From: Nemania diffusa
Taxonomy: Eukaryota; Ascomycota; Sordariomycetes; Xylariales; Xylariaceae
Direction of reading: 5' to 3'
DNA length: 64,000 nt
Assembly (NCBI GenBank): GCA_038501195.1
Contig: JBBPUQ010000001.1
Location: 744,001-808,000, forward strand
Shown: positions 57,939 to 64,000 of the stretch, one piece after another
Layout of the letters: every line of letters starts with the position of its first letter
Position numbering within the stretch: position 1 is the stretch's first letter
Translations under genes and position numbers: made by a program
The notes under the pieces: model-generated
Told to the model about the DNA's origin: nothing
The model's input: the letters and a program-made list of their open reading frames with translations, nothing else
Database searches by the model: none

Positions 57939-60621
57939 ATGATATTCGCGTACTGGCTGTTGACCGGGGCAGCATTTGTACTTGCCTCTGTATCAAATGT
58001 AACTAACCCTGAGGGGATTCAATGCGACTCCCCTGAGCCTGTTACAGTCACTGAGACCGAGACGATAGTAAGCTAGTAAGTGTCACGCGCCTTAGATCGA
58101 TAGCTTAGATGTATCAAGAAAATAAGCTCACACTGGGTGTAGTGGTACTCTTACCGTATTCGAATCCTTGTTCAATGCCTTCAGTCAACCGCCGCCAATA
58201 AGCCATACACCTAGAGTCACTGACGATGGCACAACCACGGCCTATGACGAAGGGACCTCAACACAAGTGGTCACTTACATAACTAGCGACGTTCAGTACA
58301 TGGTACGTTCTAAATCACGGCTTTTATATAGATCCCTGAGTCTGATCTAGCTTTAGACATACCCTGAGTACTCCACATCATGCTCTACAAACCGGCAAAA
58401 CTGGCAACAGACACAGTGTGTCACGATCACTCGGTGGTTGACAACAACTACGACGGTCACGAAGCCAACTACCAAGACAATCATTGAGCCAACTACCAAG
58501 ACGCTCACGAAACCAACCACGGTCACGAAGTCAATCACGGTCACGAAGTCGATTACGTTCACGAAGCCTATCACGATCACGAAACCAACCACGATCACGC
58601 AGTCAATCACCAAGACGGTAACGGAGAAGATCACCTATATCAGCATTACTACTGATATAGAGACGACGACCACTACTGACACAGACACGACCACTACTAC
58701 TGCTACAGACACCACGACCACTACTACTACTGATACGGACACGATCACTACCACTGACACAGACACAACGACGACGACTACTACGACTACGGATGAAACC
58801 ACTGTTACTGATACGGAGACGACGACGATTATTACTACCGATGAAATCACTACTACTGATACGGAGATAACAACGACCACTACAACTGATGAAACTACTG
58901 ATACGGATACAACTACGACCACTACAACTGAGTTGACAACTTATACCACGGTGATTCCAACAACCATCACATCTGTAACGACGTCAACTCTTGTTGTACC
59001 TACAACAATTGTGTCCGACCACACGGTGATAACTACAGATTACATCACTACAAGCTCCACACTCACGATCGTAACAACTCTAAATATTACACAGATCATT
59101 ATAGATACAGTGACTGATACTGCGACCACTACCACCACTACTACAGATATATCTGTATCGCCAACGACAGACACTGCCACCGTTACTACTACGGCTATCT
59201 CTGTATCACCCACTACAGACATTATTACGGCGACGACTACCCAAGTGACAACATCGCTCGTGACCTTAACAACAATAAGTACCTTTATTACAGTGTCAGA
59301 AATCTCCATCACGGATTCTGAGACGAGCACCACCACCTTCACAACTACTCAAGCGATCACAACCGTGTCGCCAACCACCATAACACTACCGCCAGTTACT
59401 AGGACGCTTAATCCGGTCACAATAACAGCTATCACTACAGCCACCACTACAGCCGTCACTACATTGGTCCTCACAACTGCGATCGAGTGTCCTATACCAT
59501 CGAACAGCCCCGAGGCAGCTAGCACCATTACTTTTAATCCGACATCAGACTTGACATGGGGTTGCCCACCCCGGAAAGTGTGCAACAAGCCAAAGCCGAG
59601 CAGTTGCAATATCTATGCAAATCTACCCGACGATTCCTATGTCTGTGAGGATCAGGAGTGGTGCGTCGATGCGCCTCCCTATATCAGTGTCAATTGGCTT
59701 AATAATACCACATCCTATTTCCCTCCTACTGAAGGGTACTTTAATCTTGCCCCTGAAGCTTTTGGACTGAGTGAAGATATATTCGCGATCCATTACACTA
59801 CAGCCACAGTGGGCGGGCGTCTCACGACTATATCAAGTGGTAACTGGGGATCCCAGCCGGATGAGACCGCATACCCCCCATCAACTACAACAGCGGCTGC
59901 ACGTCCCACATCAAAGCCGCGCTCCCCCATCAAGAAGAAGTCTACAATACTCTCCAAACGAGATCCGGTAGCGCCAGCTGTATGCTACGATTCGTGCAAC
60001 GACGCAAGTTTGGAAGCTCAAAATGTAGGGAAATCCTCGGAGCTATGCGACCCCAATTCCGCTTTTTTTAACTACTACGACAGCTGCATGGATTGTATTG
60101 CCGCGAACAGTGGTAGCTCGCAGCTCTCATCGAGGGGCTACGTAGCCAGCTCCTTTAGTCAATGGATCACATACTGTAACGGCACGGCTCCCATCCCTGC
60201 CAGCAGCGGCGGCGGCGGCGAGAGCGTGGTGACTAGCACAGGAGCACCGCCAACGTTTATAACCGGGGCACCGCCAGCACCGACAACAAGCGCCGAGCCG
60301 GTCCCGACGAGCTCATCGGAATCTTCTACAAGCTCGACGGCATCATCTACATCGTCTACATCGTCTTCATCGTCCACATCTTCTACGTCTTCGACGGCTA
60401 CATCTACACCAAGCAGCACCTCCGAGTTTACAAGTTCTACGGAATCGACAACGCCGCCGCCGGCAACCGTCCCGTCGACAACAGCAACGCCGACGGGCAA
60501 CTTCACGACGACGCCGGTGCCAGTCCCGACGGCCGGCGCGCCCGCGGTGTTACCTGGAAACATCATACTGAGCCCGGGGACGCTATTCTTCACGTTTATT
60601 TCCATCTTCTTCTTATTATAG
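57939..60621 (+). CDS. Thr-rich GPI-anchored cell-surface glycoprotein
   Basis: Three exons, 57939-58075, 58143-58302 and 58357-60621, give 853 residues. A signal peptide opens the protein (MIFAYWLLTGAAFVLASVS). After a short Cys-containing region, residues 128 to about 470 are an almost uninterrupted Thr-rich tract, probably heavily O-mannosylated. A Cys-rich module follows (from CPIPSNS at 477; TWGCPPRKVCNKPKPSSCNIY, CEDQEWCVDAPP), then a middle domain, a second Ser/Thr-rich stalk (about 690-830) and a hydrophobic C-terminal tail (GTLFFTFISIFFLL) typical of GPI addition. It is likely a cell-wall mucin or adhesin. The Cys module resembles one in other fungal surface proteins, but I cannot name the family with confidence. 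Confidence 0.85.
58450..58625 (+). repeat. 18-bp coding minisatellite in the Thr-rich tract
   Basis: Degenerate tandem copies of an 18-bp unit close to ACGGTCACGAAGTCAATC encode six-residue repeats such as TVTKSI and TITKPT. Downstream (58660-58930) the pattern decays into ACT/ACG/ACC triplet runs. Such repeats often vary in copy number between strains. Confidence 0.75.
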
Positions 60622-62378
60622 GCCGGCTACACCGAACGATGTCGGAAGTCGCGTACTCGATGCCTGATACTTCATATCTATCCTTTGGAACCTGCACAAA
60701 TCGCATTTATACCCGTCCTCATGCATTTTCTCTTCTCGAAGTCAATCATTTTAGGCAACATTTGCATCATCAACTTGGTCTGGCATTTTATTTGGCATGA
60801 GATCAATGAATGACGAGCCCACACGTTCCTTTGCATCATTGGTGGACATTTATATTTATAGAGGAGTTTTTTCTGGATCAAGATGGATGGATGTTATATG
60901 ATACCCAGGGGGGACCAACACTCCTTTTGACGCATACATATGCCTCGACCACACACGGGCGTTACGAGAAGATGGATTAATAAAAGGGCAAGAGAAGAGG
61001 ATTTGCTCGGACCTAGTGCGGAAGATTCGGGGGGATTAGGCTTCCATTAGGTATGCATAAGTACGTATAGTGATTTGAGTAGTAGTACATATGGATGGGA
61101 TGGGATCTGGCATTAATAGGGATTCCTACGAGGTGAATGTTGGGTTGGGCATCACAAAGGGCTATTGGAGTTAATGGCGACCCTACGCTGATGGAGTGCG
61201 GGAATGGATACGATGAAGTAAGGCATAGGAGTACACTCGAATAAGAGAAATGAAAAAAAATCTGTCAATCAATCAAATATGTAAACTTTGATACATTTCT
61301 AACGGGGATGCTGAAATCATGTGAAAAAATGTACTCAAGTAAGCTTTGAGAGAAGGCCTATCTAAGGCTGCTTATAGGTTGGTTGTGTGATAAATCCACC
61401 TGTTAATATGCATAACTGACAGTCATTATCTAAAGCCTACCTTATGTGAGACATGAATGACAATTAAAGCAACATTGGAAGTGAGCGAAACTGATGGAAG
61501 ACAACAGCAGCTGAGAGGGTTGACTAAGTAACAACATAGAGAGAGAAAGCACTGCCACAGCTATCCTTATTAAGAATCAGTGGTGAGTAATATTCACGCT
61601 AGCTATATCAAGAAGTTGGCGTGGCGATTTAGAGTGGTGAGCTAGGTACCTGGATACCTACTTCTGTACAGCAATAGCTTTATGTTCATATGTACAGAAT
61701 ACCTACCCCGCCATCGCCTTCTGTGCCTACCCAACCTAGCTCCTGAGGAGCAAGCCGCATGATTTGCTGAGAAATCCAGTCAATGCGATACCTAAGGTTC
61801 AGGCAGGCACCTGTGTGGGATGGCATACATTAGGTAAGTAAGAAAAGTAGCAACATATGCATATTCCACCGGAAAAAGGAAGGCAACGTTCTCCTCTTCT
61901 TTAAAGTCCTGTTGCTCTTAACAATACCTGTGTAAAGCTGCTCTTTACTCTGCCGAGAGCTCTCTGTGAACCTCTCTAGAAAGATCATACGTCATAAGTA
62001 CAAGCAAACCAGTGCGGGTCGGGACATCCAAGTGTCTTGGGTCATCTGTTGGTGGGGTTGCGTTACCTAGGCCGAGTGACCCTCTCGCTCTATCTGTCGT
62101 GTGCAAAGCCGACCTGAACCTCAACCCTCTAACCTGTCTCAAATCTTAACTACAAACCAGCTCTACACCCAGCCAAACCATTCACCACCACTCCCGCCCT
62201 ACCCTGTTACCTATTCAGATCCACGGTACTCTGGGGGACTTGTAGGTAGTGTGTCTGTCTGTCTCTAGCTACGATTTCAGAAGAAGCCGTCAAGATTACT
62301 TCCGCCGCAGACGAACAGGACAAGCTGGGGAAGCGCAAACTCTCAAACGGAGGCCTTCCCTTCTCCCCAAAGAGAACC
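60622..62378. other. Intergenic region, uba1 promoter and leader
   Basis: About 1.75 kb. No gene is seen in most of it. The last ~120 bp (62259-62378) form an open frame continuous with the first uba1 AUG and coding-like in composition; see the finding on a possible N-terminal extension. TACCTA/TAGGTA motifs occur at 61645-61740 and 62243. Confidence 0.5.
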
Positions 62379-64000
62379 ATGACCGTAAGTTGGAAAAAGA
62401 AAAAGAGAACATATTACCTACCTATGTTGCATATGGACATACATTGTTGTCTGCCTGTCCCCTTCCCCTCTCCCTTGTCCCCCCCCCCAGCCATGCATGA
62501 AGGCACACATTATACATGCTCCTCTCTGTTTGCCTGCAGAGACTTCGAGCGCTGATCGTATTTTTCTCTCCATAGGACACCAAAATGGCCGCGGGCGGCG
62601 AAGTCGATCTTGTCACCCGGCTACAGGTCGACGACTCAGTCATCTCGGACACGGCCGAAATCGATGAGTCCCTCTACAGCCGACAGCTCTACGTCCTGGG
62701 CCACGAGGCCATGAAGCGCATGGGTGCCTCGAATATCCTCATCGTTGGTCTCAAGGGTCTCGGTGTTGAGATTGCCAAGAATATCGCTCTTGCTGGTGTC
62801 AAGAGCTTGACCCTCTATGATCCAACCCCCGCTGCCATAGCTGATCTCTCTTCCCAATTCTTTCTGCACCCCGAAGACGTTGGCAAACCCCGCGATGTTG
62901 TCACTGCGCCTCGTGTCGCCGAGCTGAACGCATACACTCCTGTTCATATTCACAAGTCTTCTAGGTATGTCGCATATCTATGCTTAAGAAATTTCTTTTG
63001 TTTACTGTTGATTCCTCGCTTATATGATCACTTGCTAACCCTTGTGCTCGCAGTCTCACCGAAAACCTAGGCGAGCTCGACAAATATCAGGTAGTGGTCC
63101 TAACAAACCAGCCGTTGCAAGACCAACTCATCATCGGCGACTACTGCCACTCAAAGGGTATCTACGTCGTATTTACCAGCACATACGGATTGTTCGGCTC
63201 TATATTCTGCGATTTCGGCGACAAATTTACATGCATTGATCCTACTGGCGAGAACCCCGTCAACGGAATAGTAGCAGGTATCGACGAGGAGGGCCTTGTC
63301 ACTGCGCTCGACGAGACGCGGCACGGCTTGGAAGATGGCGACTACGTCATCTTCTCTGAGCTTGAAGGCTTGGAGGGGCTCAACGGTGCTGAACCTAGAA
63401 AGATCACAGTAAAGGGCCCCTACACCTTTTCTATCGGTAATGTTTCTGGCCTGGGCGTGTACAAACGAGGCGGCTTGTTTCAGCAAGTGAAGATGCCTGC
63501 TATTATCGATTTCAAGCCTATATCTACTTCCCTACGTGAGCCCGAGTTTGTTCAATCCGACTTTGCCAAATTTGATCGGCCTCCACTACTTCACGTAGGT
63601 TTCGAAGCCCTTAACGCATATATACAATCACAAGGTCACCCTCCTCGCCCGATGAACGACGATGATGCTACTGTTCTGGTTGGCTCGGTCAAGGCTTTCA
63701 TCGAGAAGGAAAAGCTCGACTTGCAAATTGGCGAAAGCGAGGAGAAGATCATTCGGGAGCTGAGTTACCAGGCACAAGGTGACCTTAACCCCATGGCTGC
63801 TCTCTTCGGCGGTCTGGCTGCTCAAGAAGTTCTGAAAGCTGTATCTGGAAAATTCCACCCAATCAAGCAGTGGTTTTACTTGGATTCATTAGAGTCAATT
63901 CCTACGAGCTCGGTCCGAAGTGAGGAGCTCTGCAAGCCCATTGGATCGCGATACGATGGACAAATTGCTGTATTCGGCTCAGAGTACCAGGAAAAACTTG
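62379..64000 (+). CDS. uba1: Ubiquitin-activating enzyme E1 (Uba1), 5' part
   Basis: Exons: 62379-62384 (Met-Thr), 62576-62964, and 63054 onward, running off the window. The first AUG before a consensus GTAAGT donor reads in frame across a 191-nt intron into DTKMAAGG; a second possible start is ATG 62585. Visible parts are the inactive adenylation domain ([42 protein letters not shown]), the first catalytic-Cys half-domain region, and the returning adenylation fold ([30 protein letters not shown]). Uba1 activates ubiquitin with ATP and loads it on E2 enzymes. The active adenylation site and catalytic cysteine lie beyond the window. Together with the Ub-L40 gene this makes two ubiquitin-pathway genes in 64 kb, though far apart. 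Confidence 0.94.

Noticed and set aside
58353..58922. Minus-strand frames made almost only of Val and Ser
   Set aside because: They are the reverse complement of the Thr-codon repeats of the GPI glycoprotein.

Overview
The window reads as chromosomal DNA of a filamentous ascomycete, most likely a Sordariomycete. Introns are short (mostly 46-100 nt) with GTATGT/GTAAGT-type donors, CTAAC/CTGAC branch sites and TAG/CAG acceptors. tRNA genes carry introns, and the gene set is fungal (ERG5, DASH Ask1, Rrn7, a HET-domain protein, GPI-anchored Thr-rich and Kelch surface proteins). There are no operons, CRISPR arrays or bacterial features. Exon coordinates were worked out by hand from reading-frame continuity, splice signals and remembered family sequence patterns; no alignment was run.

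Left part (1-20 kb): the tail of an unknown acidic protein; two intron-containing tRNA genes (Arg-TCG and Glu-CTC) 9 nt apart; a small two-helix membrane protein; eIF5B; a HET-domain allorecognition-type gene whose 3' end looks frameshifted; a large DDB1/Mms1-like propeller protein on the minus strand; then a convergent trafficking pair, Gyp8-like TBC RabGAP (+) and the GARP subunit Vps52 (-).

Middle (20-46 kb): mostly housekeeping genes. These are eIF5A, Rrn7 (Pol I initiation), the ubiquitin-L40 fusion (start codon apparently split by an intron), Eaf7 (NuA4, minus), a GCP6-like gamma-tubulin complex protein, Ask1 (kinetochore DASH ring), ERG5/CYP61 (ergosterol C-22 desaturation), a mitochondrial-type rhodanese and a Yip1-family Golgi membrane protein (minus). 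Two small non-autonomous DNA transposons (MITEs) sit in intergenic DNA: a 391-bp element before ask1, and a 468-bp hAT-like element with a perfect 8-bp target duplication before erg5.

Right part (46-64 kb): more accessory in character. It holds a DUF7924-like fungal protein next to a very AT-rich block, a secreted Kelch-repeat receptor-like protein with one membrane helix (minus), a gene-poor stretch of nearly 5 kb, a Thr-rich GPI-anchored glycoprotein, and the 5' part of the ubiquitin-activating enzyme gene uba1, which runs off the window. Upstream of the first uba1 AUG is an open frame that may encode a nuclear-targeting extension.

The genes form no single pathway. They fall into translation (eIF5B, eIF5A, L40, tRNAs), Golgi trafficking (Gyp8, Vps52, Yip), spindle/kinetochore (GCP6, Ask1), chromatin/transcription (Rrn7, Eaf7) and ubiquitin (Ub-L40, Uba1). 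The least explained items are the two MITEs, the tandem tRNA pair, the uba1 leader and the local GC-rich coding patches.
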